The translations under genes and the position numbers were made by a program. Positions 1-6,826 of a stretch of 25,085 nucleotides of DNA are shown one piece after another. The stretch comes from Hydrogenothermaceae bacterium (GTDB taxonomy: Bacteria > Aquificota > Aquificia > Aquificales > Hydrogenothermaceae). The first letter of the stretch is position 1, and each line of letters starts with the position of its first letter. The DNA is taken from positions 1-25,085 of the forward strand of contig WFXI01000321.1 in assembly GCA_015490675.1 (NCBI GenBank), written 5' to 3'. Below the pieces are notes generated by a model that had not been told where the DNA came from, did no database searches, and worked only from the letters and a program-made list of their open reading frames with translations.

Positions 1-4
1 AAAA

Positions 5-403
5 TTGATAAGATACCTAGAAGTTTACACTCAAAAAAGAACACATTTTGAAGATATAACAGCAGAAATTAAAGAAATTGTTGCTGAGTCAGGTATTCAG
101 GAAGGAATGTGTTATATATATGTTCCCCATACAACTGCAGGGGTATTTATAAATGAAAATGCAGACCCAGATGTAAAATGGGATGTAGAACAAACATTAG
201 AAAAACTTGTTCCCTGGGAAGATGGATATAAACACATAGAAGGAAATGCTGCAGCTCATATAAAATCTATTCTTGTGGGAACTTCTGCATCTGTTCCTAT
301 ACACAAAGGAAAATTAATGCTAGGAACATGGCAAGGTATATTTTTTGCAGAGTTTGACGGTCCAAGAACTAGAAAAGTTATAGTAAAAATTATAGAAGGC
401 TAA
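5..403 (+). CDS. YjbQ/UPF0047 family protein
   Basis: A 132-residue protein of the YjbQ (UPF0047) family, a small single-domain fold. Family members have been linked to weak thiamine-phosphate synthase activity, but the physiological role is unsettled. The family signature is clear: VPHTTAGVFINENADPDV near residue 40, EGNAAAHIKS near 80, and the GTWQGIFFAEFDGPR block near the C-terminus. The length is normal for the family. The displayed start is a TTG only four bases from the window edge with no room to see a ribosome site, so the true start may lie a few codons further upstream. Its 3' end overlaps the convergent glycosyltransferase gene by 14 bases. Family assignment is firm; function is not. 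Confidence 0.85.
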   Translation: MIRYLEVYTQKRTHFEDITAEIKEIVAESGIQEGMCYIYVPHTTAGVFINENADPDVKWDVEQTLEKLVPWEDGYKHIEGNAAAHIKSILVGTSASVPIHKGKLMLGTWQGIFFAEFDGPRTRKVIVKIIEG

Positions 404-1355
404 GGGCTTTTTCTACTACTAGGTTAGGTTTTATTTCTTCAAAACATTTGTAGTTTTTGAATTTACATTCTTTTTTTCCGTGTAAATCACAAGGTTGACA
501 CGGTAAATTAGCAAATAAATAATCTCCCTCATCTTCTAAGGGATAAAATCCAAAATATGGATGGGTAGCACCATATATCATTAAAACTTTAGTTTTTACT
601 GCTCTAGACATATGTGCTATTGCAGAGTCATTACTTATGGTAAGTTTTGCTTTTGATAAAACATACATAGCCTCTCTTATGTTTAGTTTTCCTCTTAAAT
701 CTAAAACATCTTCATAATTGTTTTTATCTTTTTCTATGTCTTCTTTAGAACCTAAAAGAACTACATTAAAACCCTCTTTTTTAAGAATTTTTATAACTTC
801 ATTGTAATTAGGATACATTTTACCTTTATATCTTGCCCCTGTTCCAACAACAATAAAGTTTTCAGGTAAGTTTATATTAGGCTTATCATTCTCATTAATT
901 ATTACTCTTGGTCTATATTTTTCCAGATTAGATATATTTAAATGTTTTAAAGTTTCTAAATATGCATAAACTACATTAAAATCTTTTAAATTAATGAAAT
1001 TTTTAAAAATTGGCTTTGTTAAAAGTCTTCTTTGAAAAGATTTTTTATCGTATTTAACAGTTTTTACACCGCTAAAATTGGAAATTAAAAAACTTCTTAA
1101 ATTTGAATGCAAATCAATGATTAAATCAAAATCCGATAGTTTTTTTGCAAACTTTTTTAATTGTTTTATTGTTTTTAATTCACTTTTGTTTAATGATAAA
1201 ACTTTTTCTATTCTATAATCATCTTTAAATAAAATTTCAAAAGGCTCTAAAGTTACAAATGTAGGTTTTATGTTTTTCTCGAAAAGGGCTTCTAAGACTG
1301 CAGTTGTTAAAATAATATCCCCTAAAGATGAAAATCTTATTATTGCTACTTTCAA
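390..1355 (-). CDS. Glycosyltransferase family 9 (heptosyltransferase-like)
   Basis: A 321-residue GT-B fold glycosyltransferase of family 9, the family of ADP-heptose:LPS heptosyltransferases, acting at the cytoplasmic face of the inner membrane in lipopolysaccharide core synthesis. The N-terminus MKVAIIRFSSLGDIILTTAV is the classic GT9 opening. The nucleotide-sugar binding part appears near residue 240 as TISNDSAIAHMSRA followed by MIYGATHPYFGFYP, matching the usual NDSG-H-A-A and GxTxP..GP blocks. The C-terminus is Cys-rich (PCQPCDLHGKKECKFKNYKC), a feature often seen in this family. The start codon ATG overlaps the stop of the upstream TPR gene by four bases (ATGA), so the two are probably translationally coupled. 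The donor and acceptor sugars cannot be told from sequence. Confidence 0.85.
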   Translation of the reverse strand: MKVAIIRFSSLGDIILTTAVLEALFEKNIKPTFVTLEPFEILFKDDYRIEKVLSLNKSELKTIKQLKKFAKKLSDFDLIIDLHSNLRSFLISNFSGVKTVKYDKKSFQRRLLTKPIFKNFINLKDFNVVYAYLETLKHLNISNLEKYRPRVIINENDKPNINLPENFIVVGTGARYKGKMYPNYNEVIKILKKEGFNVVLLGSKEDIEKDKNNYEDVLDLRGKLNIREAMYVLSKAKLTISNDSAIAHMSRAVKTKVLMIYGATHPYFGFYPLEDEGDYLFANLPCQPCDLHGKKECKFKNYKCFEEIKPNLVVEKALSLL

Positions 1356-1672
1356 AGCATACTCTTCAGATTTTCTATTTCCTGTCTAAACTCTTCTACC
1401 ATAGATGGATGGTTGTACTTTGCAGCCTGTTGCATACCTCTCTCATAAGTTTCTATAGCCTTTTCTATTTCTCCTAGGTTCACATAACATTGTGCTAATG
1501 TTCTATATCCTGCACCTTCATCATCATGTAAAGATAAGTATTTAGTTAGATATATAATCGCGTTTTCATAGTCACCTTGTTTAAAATACTCCATTCCAAG
1601 ACCAAAGTTTCCTAATGGATTATTTGGGTCTTTTTCTAACGCTTTTTTTAAGCTCTCTATTCTGTCAGACAT
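1352..1672 (-). CDS. Small TPR-repeat protein
   Basis: A 106-residue soluble protein made of about two to three tetratricopeptide repeats. Visible repeat elements are NPLGNFGLGMEYFKQGDYEN (about residues 18-37) and the block around GYRTLAQCYVNLGEIEKAIE (about 55-74), with the usual small and aromatic residues at TPR consensus positions. TPR proteins mediate protein-protein contacts; no catalytic domain is present. The ATG start follows a strong GGAGG ribosome site. It is the first gene of a two-gene unit with the GT9 glycosyltransferase (4-base overlap), so it may be an adaptor for envelope polysaccharide assembly, but that is inferred from position only. Confidence 0.8.
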   Translation of the reverse strand: MSDRIESLKKALEKDPNNPLGNFGLGMEYFKQGDYENAIIYLTKYLSLHDDEGAGYRTLAQCYVNLGEIEKAIETYERGMQQAAKYNHPSMVEEFRQEIENLKSML

Positions 1673-1740
1673 ACTTTCCTCCTATAATATTTTTTAACAA
1701 TATATTATTATCTTTATCCAAAGTAAAGGAGGATTATAAC

Positions 1741-2961
1741 TTGGGACTTTCACCTATTGAAATAAAAAATCTCATAATAGAAAGTTCAGAAAAAGTATTT
1801 AAAGATGTAGTTAATTGGAGAAGACATATACATATGTATCCAGAACTTAGCGGACAGGAATATAAAACTGCAAAATTTGTAGCTAATTTATTAAGAGAAT
1901 TTGGAGTGGATGATGTAGTTGAAAACTTTGGGGGAACTACTGCTGTTGTAGGTTTAATAAAAGGAAAACATGACACAACTACAGTTGCTTTAAGAGCAGA
2001 CATGGATGCCCTTCCTATGCAAGAAAAAAGGGATGTTCCATACAAATCAAAAATAGATAATGTGATGCATTCTTGTGGTCATGATGCCCATACTGCAATT
2101 TTACTTGGAACTGCAAAAGTTTTAGTTTCATTAAAAGAACATTTACAGGGGAATGTAAAGCTAATATTTCAACCTTGTGAAGAAAGGATGGATTGTGATG
2201 GTGCCAAAAAGCTTGTAGAAGAAGGAGTTTTAGAAAATCCAAAAGTTGATGCTATTTTTGGAATACATATGTTTCCAGAACTTCCAGTAGGGAAAGTAGG
2301 AACTAGAATTGGTAATTTTATGGCTTCTGCAGATATTTTTAGGGTAAAGATTAAAGGTAAAGGTTCACATGCTTCAAGACCACATATGGGAGTTGACCCT
2401 GTTTTAATTTCAGCACAAACAATTTCTGCACTTCATCACATAGTAAGTAGAAAAGTTGACCCTTTACATCCTGCAGTTATTACGATAGGAAAAATAAATG
2501 GTGGATTTGCAGAAAATATAATTCCAGATGAAGTTGAATTTTCAGGAACAGTTAGAACTTTTGATAATGATTTAAGAGAAAAAATTGCAAACTGGATGGA
2601 ACATACAATATGGGGAACTACTCTCGCTTATGGTGGAGCTTACGAATTTAATTATGAAGTTGGAACTCCTCCAGTTATAAACTCGGAAAAAACTACTAAA
2701 TTTGCTCTTTCTATGATGAGAGATATATTAGGAGAAGAAAATGTAATTGAATTGGAACATCCAAGTATGGGCGGAGAAGATTTTGGGGAGTATCTTCAAA
2801 AGGTTCCTGGAACATTTATAAGACTTGGTATACGAAATGAAGAAAAAGGAATAACAGCTCCTCTTCACAGTAGTTTATTTGATATAGATGAAAAAGTTTT
2901 AGAAGTAGGAGTAAAAGTTATGTCTTATCTAGCATTTAAGTGGATTGAGGAACATGGTTAA
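1741..2961 (+). CDS. M20 family metallopeptidase / amidohydrolase
   Basis: A 406-residue M20D-type zinc hydrolase, the family of hippurate hydrolase, N-acyl-amino-acid amidohydrolase and N-acetyl-diaminopimelate deacetylase. The metal-binding residues are all recognisable: Cys112 and His114 in SCGHDAHT, Glu147-Glu148 after FQPC, His176 in GIHMFPE, and His376 in LHSSLF. The dimerisation-domain signature GKGSHASRPHMGVDP is also present. The start is taken as TTG at 1741 because AAAGGAGG lies at 1725-1732, eight bases before it. A longer in-frame ATG at 1615 would run antisense through the TPR gene and over its ribosome site, and so was rejected. The exact substrate is unknown; a role in amino-acid or peptide deacylation is the safest description. 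The end overlaps the convergent STAS gene by 26 bases. Confidence 0.85.
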   Translation: MGLSPIEIKNLIIESSEKVFKDVVNWRRHIHMYPELSGQEYKTAKFVANLLREFGVDDVVENFGGTTAVVGLIKGKHDTTTVALRADMDALPMQEKRDVPYKSKIDNVMHSCGHDAHTAILLGTAKVLVSLKEHLQGNVKLIFQPCEERMDCDGAKKLVEEGVLENPKVDAIFGIHMFPELPVGKVGTRIGNFMASADIFRVKIKGKGSHASRPHMGVDPVLISAQTISALHHIVSRKVDPLHPAVITIGKINGGFAENIIPDEVEFSGTVRTFDNDLREKIANWMEHTIWGTTLAYGGAYEFNYEVGTPPVINSEKTTKFALSMMRDILGEENVIELEHPSMGGEDFGEYLQKVPGTFIRLGIRNEEKGITAPLHSSLFDIDEKVLEVGVKVMSYLAFKWIEEHG

Positions 2962-3205
2962 TCTTTATTTTAGATAAAAAGAACTCTTTTAATTGTAAAA
3001 CCTCTAAAATTTCAAATAGCACATAAGGAGGATTTTCTATCTCAATATTTTTCTCCTTAGATAGTTCAAGTAAAAACTTTATAGCTTCTGTGTCTATAAT
3101 TTTAGTATCTGACATATCAAAAACTACACTGTTATTATTTAACTCACTTTTTAAATTTTCTATATCACTTATATTAAATATCCAGTCCAACTTTATTTTT
3201 TGCAT
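2936..3205 (-). CDS. STAS-domain protein (anti-anti-sigma-like)
   Basis: An 89-residue protein that looks like a minimal STAS domain of the SpoIIAA/RsbV type. The core VVFDMSDTKIIDTEAIKFLL (residues 27-46) fits the STAS pattern of a beta strand ending in Asp, then a strand leading to D-S/T-x-G, then a helix. The usually phosphorylated Ser is replaced by Thr39, and the usual Gly after it is missing (DTEAI), so phosphorylation is plausible but not certain. It overlaps by 32 bases the 3' end of the segment that completes the ATPase-GNAT gene upstream. This kinase-then-substrate pairing matches RsbW/RsbV partner-switch modules. STAS identity is by pattern, not by search. Confidence 0.6.
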   Translation of the reverse strand: MQKIKLDWIFNISDIENLKSELNNNSVVFDMSDTKIIDTEAIKFLLELSKEKNIEIENPPYVLFEILEVLQLKEFFLSKIKINHVPQST

Positions 3206-3728
3206 TTTTTAACTCTCTAAATACTTTATTTTTTATTTTTTTTGCAAGTTCTGAGTATACAAATACATAATCCTTATCTATTTCATCATTAATAAGTTGC
3301 ATTCTGAAAAAATCTCTTTCTTGATGAAACATAGGCATTAACCCAGCAAAAATATATCCAATTTCTCTCAAATTTTCAGGATAAAACTTAGTTTCAGGTC
3401 TATCTAAAGGTAAATCTATAAAGATTACTTTTATACCTTTTTTTAATAGACTTTCTGTTTGCTTTTTTATAGTATCGAAAAAATCCTTTCCATACTCATA
3501 GAGTATAAAAATAGCAAAACCTTTATCATAGTCAATTTTAAGATTTACTTTTGATTTTTCACTCTCATTTAATTTTTTAGGTATTCTTTTGTTTTTAATA
3601 GATATACCAAGGCTTTTATAAATTTCTTTTAGAATACTTTTATATCTTTCAGGTAAATATAAATTTCTTTCTTTTTCATTGGATAGATTCAGGAAATCTA
3701 TAACTACAGAGATTCTTTGTTTTTTTGT
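3174..3728 (-). pseudogene. C-terminal segment of the ATPase-GNAT protein, out of frame
   Basis: This open stretch is in the -1 frame relative to the upstream ATPase-GNAT gene. It runs without a stop from base 3728 to the stop at 3174-3176. From 3728 to 3372 it contains no ATG, GTG or TTG in frame; the first possible start is TTG at 3371, which would remove two thirds of the segment. It is therefore best read as the continuation of the same gene after a frameshift. The joined protein would be 486 residues (305 plus 181). The segment has a soluble alpha/beta look, with GIKVIFIDLPLDRPETKFYP followed by IGYIFAGLMPMFHQERDFFR and a Lys-rich end. I recall a similar C-terminal region in full-length HATPase-GNAT proteins of other bacteria, but cannot check this here. 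Confidence 0.6.
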
Positions 3729-4633
3729 TTAAAACCTTTCCATTCTACATATGGAAATATCCCAATTAGTAATGCAGTAGATACAAAACCAAACTTAGCA
3801 TTTACTTTTTGACTAATTGTATGAACACTTACGGCTTCTCCAAAAAGTCCTAGTAAACCTCTATAAATTGCCATATCAATTAAAGCTTTCATCATTATAT
3901 TCATTAAACCTTTTCCCCTATGATTAGGATGAACTACTGCCTCTCCAACTTCTCCAATATTAGAATCTGTGCTTTTTAAAATTGCAAAATATCCTACAAC
4001 TTCTCCGTCTTTTGTTTTTAAAATTACTCCAAACTTTTTATTTTCTTTAATTTCTTTTTTTATTTTTTCAGGATAATACATATCTTCTTTAGGATATGTT
4101 AAACCATAGGCTCTATATATTAGCTTTGATATATCTTCAGCATATTCTTCTTTTACAAAATCTATCTGATATAAGCCCTCATATGTACTTTTTTCAGATT
4201 TTTCTTCAAATTCTTTAGATATATGTATATATGGGAAATTTTTTATTAGCCTAAATTCTTTTCCATTTTTTCCAAGGTTTATAAATATAAAATCATCTGC
4301 AAAACTTTTTATTAACTTTAAACCACTTCCAGAAAAGTCTCCATTTTTTGCCTTTTCAGGTGAATAGTCATACTTAGTTATATCAAAAGGCTGCCCGTAA
4401 TCGTGAATAGAAACTTCAATGAAAGAATTTTCTATAGAAATTCTTACTTCTATGTTCCCAGTTTCATCAGGATAAGCATACTTTATAGAATCTGTTAATG
4501 CTTCATTAACAGCAATTAAAAATCTATATAATTCATTTTCTGAAAAATTATAATCTTTAAGAATTTCTTTTAAAAATGAAAGAATAGGTTTTATAGCTTT
4601 ATATGTATTAGTAATATTTATTACAAAATTCAA
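3704..4633 (-). CDS. RsbW-like HATPase fused to GNAT acetyltransferase (frame-disrupted)
   Basis: A 309-residue two-domain protein as it stands. Residues 1-135 are a GHKL ATPase of the anti-sigma kinase (RsbW/SpoIIAB) class. They carry an N-box NEALTDSIKYAYP with Glu44, but Asp48 where a metal-binding Asn is usual, a DYGQPFD block, and GSGLKLI. Residues from about 150 to 295 are a GNAT acetyltransferase with the acetyl-CoA loop VVHPNHRGKGL near residue 240. The start is TTG at 4631-4633 behind a GGGGAG ribosome site. The gene ends at 3704 shortly after a run of seven A; the reading frame continues in -1, so the complete protein is probably 486 residues. Followed by a STAS gene, it suggests a partner-switching regulator with an acetyltransferase output. 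The targets are unknown. Confidence 0.75.
   Translation of the reverse strand: MNFVINITNTYKAIKPILSFLKEILKDYNFSENELYRFLIAVNEALTDSIKYAYPDETGNIEVRISIENSFIEVSIHDYGQPFDITKYDYSPEKAKNGDFSGSGLKLIKSFADDFIFINLGKNGKEFRLIKNFPYIHISKEFEEKSEKSTYEGLYQIDFVKEEYAEDISKLIYRAYGLTYPKEDMYYPEKIKKEIKENKKFGVILKTKDGEVVGYFAILKSTDSNIGEVGEAVVHPNHRGKGLMNIMMKALIDMAIYRGLLGLFGEAVSVHTISQKVNAKFGFVSTALLIGIFPYVEWKGFKQKNKESL
3719..3725 (-). other. A AAA AAC heptamer at the frame break
   Basis: On the coding (minus) strand the gene reads CAA AAA AAC, i.e. the heptamer A AAA AAC in the reading frame. This is the form of a canonical -1 slippery site, and a -1 slip here enters exactly the open downstream frame. A hairpin with a 7-bp stem and 5-base loop (ATAGATT / AATCTAT) begins 17 bases further on, which is farther than usual for a stimulator. 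The same A7 run could equally mark a real indel, transcriptional slippage or a sequencing error. Confidence 0.45.
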
Positions 4634-4670
4634 AAACTCTCCCCTTTTTAGACCTAAAATTCTAAATTAA

Positions 4671-4699
4671 ATTATAAGCATATTTACGAATTTTAAAAG
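4671..4699 (-). promoter_or_regulatory. Possible promoter for the HATPase-GNAT/STAS genes
   Basis: On the minus strand a consensus -10 TATAAT lies at 4671-4676, preceded at 17 bases by a weak -35 (CTTTTA). It would start transcription about 30 bases before the TTG codon. The -10 is good and the -35 poor. Confidence 0.4.
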
Positions 4700-4709
4700 T
4701 ATTTATACA

Positions 4710-4721
4710 AAGTTAGTGTTA
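4710..4721 (+). repeat. Direct repeat copy 1 (AAGTTAGTGTTA)
   Basis: A perfect 12-base direct repeat with bases 4823-4834. This copy lies 15 bases upstream of the -35 of the cluster 1 promoter. The 7-base core AGTGTTA occurs a third time at 4754-4760, touching the -10. Possible regulator sites. Confidence 0.5.
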
Positions 4722-4734
4722 GCTAATACATATA

Positions 4735-4753
4735 GTTTGAAAAAAAATCAAAC
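4735..4753. promoter_or_regulatory. Inverted repeat GTTTGA-N7-TCAAAC over the -35
   Basis: Perfect 6-bp arms (4735-4740 and 4748-4753) surround seven A residues. The left arm contains the -35 hexamer of the cluster 1 promoter, so a protein bound here would block or contact RNA polymerase. The same TCAAAC/GTTTGA word forms a longer inverted repeat upstream of cluster 2. Confidence 0.45.
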
Positions 4754-4764
4754 AGTGTTATAAT
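4737..4764 (+). promoter_or_regulatory. Sigma70-type promoter of oxidoreductase cluster 1
   Basis: TTGAAA (4737-4742), a 16-base spacer, and a perfect TATAAT (4759-4764). Transcription would start near 4771 and give a leader of about 100 bases before the ATG at 4873. This is one of the best promoters in the window, in keeping with a highly expressed carbon-fixation operon. Confidence 0.7.
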
Positions 4765-4822
4765 AAGAAACCAAATACCCTTTCGAATATGTGATATAAA
4801 GCATAAAATCCGCTTTTAATAT

Positions 4823-4834
4823 AAGTTAGTGTTA
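4823..4834 (+). repeat. Direct repeat copy 2 (AAGTTAGTGTTA)
   Basis: Second perfect copy of the 12-base repeat, in the predicted untranslated leader of cluster 1, 113 bases downstream of the first copy. Confidence 0.5.
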
Positions 4835-4872
4835 ATTACAACGGAGAGAAATTAAATGTAGGAGGACTTGAT

Positions 4873-5592
4873 ATGTCAGACAAAAAAATCGTCCCTGGTC
4901 CAGCAGGTTATATGCCTACGCCTGCAGTTTTTATGGGTGTAGAACTTCCTCCAGAAGGAAAAGCACTCCTTTACGGTGAAATCGTAGATGAAGAAACTGC
5001 AATGAGAGAAGCAGCAAAGGCAATGCTTACTAGGGCTAACCCAACAATATTCCCAGGACCTCAAGTGTTATGGAACTGGAGAGATGATGTTGCTGATAAA
5101 GCACAGGCTATTTTAGAACTAGCTTCTGAAATTCCAAACTGTAGAATAATACCTATGCCAGACTACAGACCAAAATATCCTAAAATTGACCCAGAAGCAG
5201 AAATAAACCCTAACCACCCTAACTTAACAATACTTCACAATAGAATAGAAGCTTGTATTTTTGTAGGTGTTCACTGTCACTATGCTAACCTTTCTCTTAG
5301 AATGATTAGAGCTGGAACAAACTGTTTCACAATAGCTCTTTGTGCATTTATGGGACACGAGGAAGCTAATGTTTCAATAAGAGATGTTCATGCAGATGAT
5401 ATAAGAAGATTTAAAGATGTTCTCGTTCAGGTTAGAAACGAGCTTGGAATCGAATGGACTCCAAAACCTCCTCCAAGAAATCCATCATTACCAAAAGAAG
5501 AATGGGAAAATCTCAATCCATTAGAATATGGAGAATATATGCACCTCATCATACCTAGAAAAGGTGAGGAAAATGTTACTGAAACTGAATAA
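4873..5592 (+). CDS. 2-oxoacid:ferredoxin oxidoreductase delta subunit (CODH-epsilon-like), cluster 1
   Basis: A 239-residue subunit at the head of cluster 1. It is not the small ferredoxin usually called PorD: it has no ferredoxin motif. Its start (VPGPAGYMPTPAVF, then GKALLYGEIVDEETAMREAA) recalls the CO dehydrogenase/acetyl-CoA synthase epsilon family (CO_dh, a nucleotide-binding DHS-like fold), and I recall Aquificota homologues annotated that way. The most conserved block against the paralogue at 15968 holds Cys128, His134-Cys135-His136, Cys151, Cys157 and His162, a possible metal or cluster site. About 45 extra Pro-rich C-terminal residues are absent from the paralogue. ATG follows AGGAGG by 7 bases. 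Gene order D-A-B-G-E equals that reported for Hydrogenobacter forDABGE (2-oxoglutarate), but substrate is not proven. Confidence 0.7.
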   Translation: MSDKKIVPGPAGYMPTPAVFMGVELPPEGKALLYGEIVDEETAMREAAKAMLTRANPTIFPGPQVLWNWRDDVADKAQAILELASEIPNCRIIPMPDYRPKYPKIDPEAEINPNHPNLTILHNRIEACIFVGVHCHYANLSLRMIRAGTNCFTIALCAFMGHEEANVSIRDVHADDIRRFKDVLVQVRNELGIEWTPKPPPRNPSLPKEEWENLNPLEYGEYMHLIIPRKGEENVTETE

Positions 5593-5625
5593 TTTAAATA
5601 ATTAGAAAATTAGGAGGTATTAAAA

Positions 5626-6795
5626 ATGCCAGAACAAAAAGTTGTAGATATAGATTACTTATTATTAGAAGCTCCAAGAGAAAGAAAGTTCATCACTGGT
5701 GCTCAGGCAATGGCTGAAGCTGTAAAAAGAGCTAATGTTGATATGGCTATAGCTTATCCAATTACTCCTCAGTCTGAAGTTATGCACCTTGTTGGAGATC
5801 TTTACGCACAAGGATACTTAAAAGACTACTACAGAGCTGAAGAAGAATACGGAACAATGTCTGCTATTGCAGGTGCATCTAGAGGTGGAGCAAGAGTTTT
5901 CACAGCTACATCTGGTCCAGGACTTTTAAGAGGTATTGAAGCAATTGCTTCTTGGCCAGGACACAGAATACCAGCAGTTTTAGGAGTTTTAACAAGAGTT
6001 GTTAATGCTCCACTTTCTATCCAGCCAGATAACATAGAATTGGCATATTTATTACACAGTGGAATTATCTTACTCCACGCAGAAAATCAGCAAGATGTTT
6101 TTGATATGACTTTAGCTGCATTTGCAATTTCTGAAATGGTAGATGTTTACATACCTGTAGCTGTTGCGACTGAAGGATTCTTCGTTACACACGCTAAAGG
6201 TTATGTTGAAATGACTCCAGAAGATATGAAATTACCACCTAGAGATCCATACAAAGCACCTGTTCCTGTTACAGACTGTGAAGTTCCTCCAGCGAGAATT
6301 CAAAGGGATGCTCCTGTTCAAAAATCTAACTTCATGAGCTATCTCATTCACGCTGTATGGCAGCAGGAAGTTTGGGCATCAAACATGAGAGCAATGAAAT
6401 ATATCTATAAATATCTTGGTGGACCAATAGAAGTTGTTAACCCAGATGCTGATGTATTTGTTGTTGCTTCTGGTTGTGCAGCAGCTCAAGGTAGAGAAGC
6501 TGTAAGATACGCTCAGCAAGAAGGATTAAATGTAGGATTAGTTAAGATTAAATCAATTAGACCATTCCCAGTGAACGAAGTAAGAGAAGCTCTTAAAAAT
6601 GCAAAAGCTGCAATTATTCCTGAGCATAACATAGAAGGATGGTTAGCTAAAGAAGTTAAAGCGGCAATTCCAAATAGTGGAATTGTTACTGATGGTCCAA
6701 GAGTTTACGGTGGTATGACTTTACCAGTTGAATTAATTATGGAAGAAATTTACAAAGCTTTAGGAATTAAACAAGATAAGAAGGTAGTAATTTAA
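5626..6795 (+). CDS. 2-oxoacid:ferredoxin oxidoreductase alpha subunit, cluster 1
   Basis: A 389-residue alpha subunit of the pyruvate/2-oxoglutarate:ferredoxin oxidoreductase family, which works with the beta subunit in the thiamine-diphosphate active site. In autotrophs it runs in the carboxylating direction, from acyl-CoA, CO2 and reduced ferredoxin to the 2-oxoacid. Domain I begins near residue 22 with FITGAQAMAEA. YPITPQSE at 44-51 and TATSGPG at 93-99 are the pyrimidine-domain signatures, followed by VNAPLSIQPDN. Domain II begins near residue 275 (VFVVASGCAAAQGREA) and holds the IRPFP motif common to this family. AGGAGGT lies 7 bases before the ATG; the gap from the delta gene is 33 bases. 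Cytoplasmic. Substrate cannot be fixed from sequence. Confidence 0.88.
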   Translation: MPEQKVVDIDYLLLEAPRERKFITGAQAMAEAVKRANVDMAIAYPITPQSEVMHLVGDLYAQGYLKDYYRAEEEYGTMSAIAGASRGGARVFTATSGPGLLRGIEAIASWPGHRIPAVLGVLTRVVNAPLSIQPDNIELAYLLHSGIILLHAENQQDVFDMTLAAFAISEMVDVYIPVAVATEGFFVTHAKGYVEMTPEDMKLPPRDPYKAPVPVTDCEVPPARIQRDAPVQKSNFMSYLIHAVWQQEVWASNMRAMKYIYKYLGGPIEVVNPDADVFVVASGCAAAQGREAVRYAQQEGLNVGLVKIKSIRPFPVNEVREALKNAKAAIIPEHNIEGWLAKEVKAAIPNSGIVTDGPRVYGGMTLPVELIMEEIYKALGIKQDKKVVI

Positions 6796-6826
6796 ACTTT
6801 TAAAATAAATTTAGGAGGTAATTATT

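Noticed and set aside
1615..1740. Longer N-terminus for the M20 enzyme, looking like a hydrophobic signal peptide
   Set aside because: It is the antisense of the TPR gene start and its ribosome site. AAAGGAGG at 1725-1732 points to the TTG at 1741, and the family does not need the extension.
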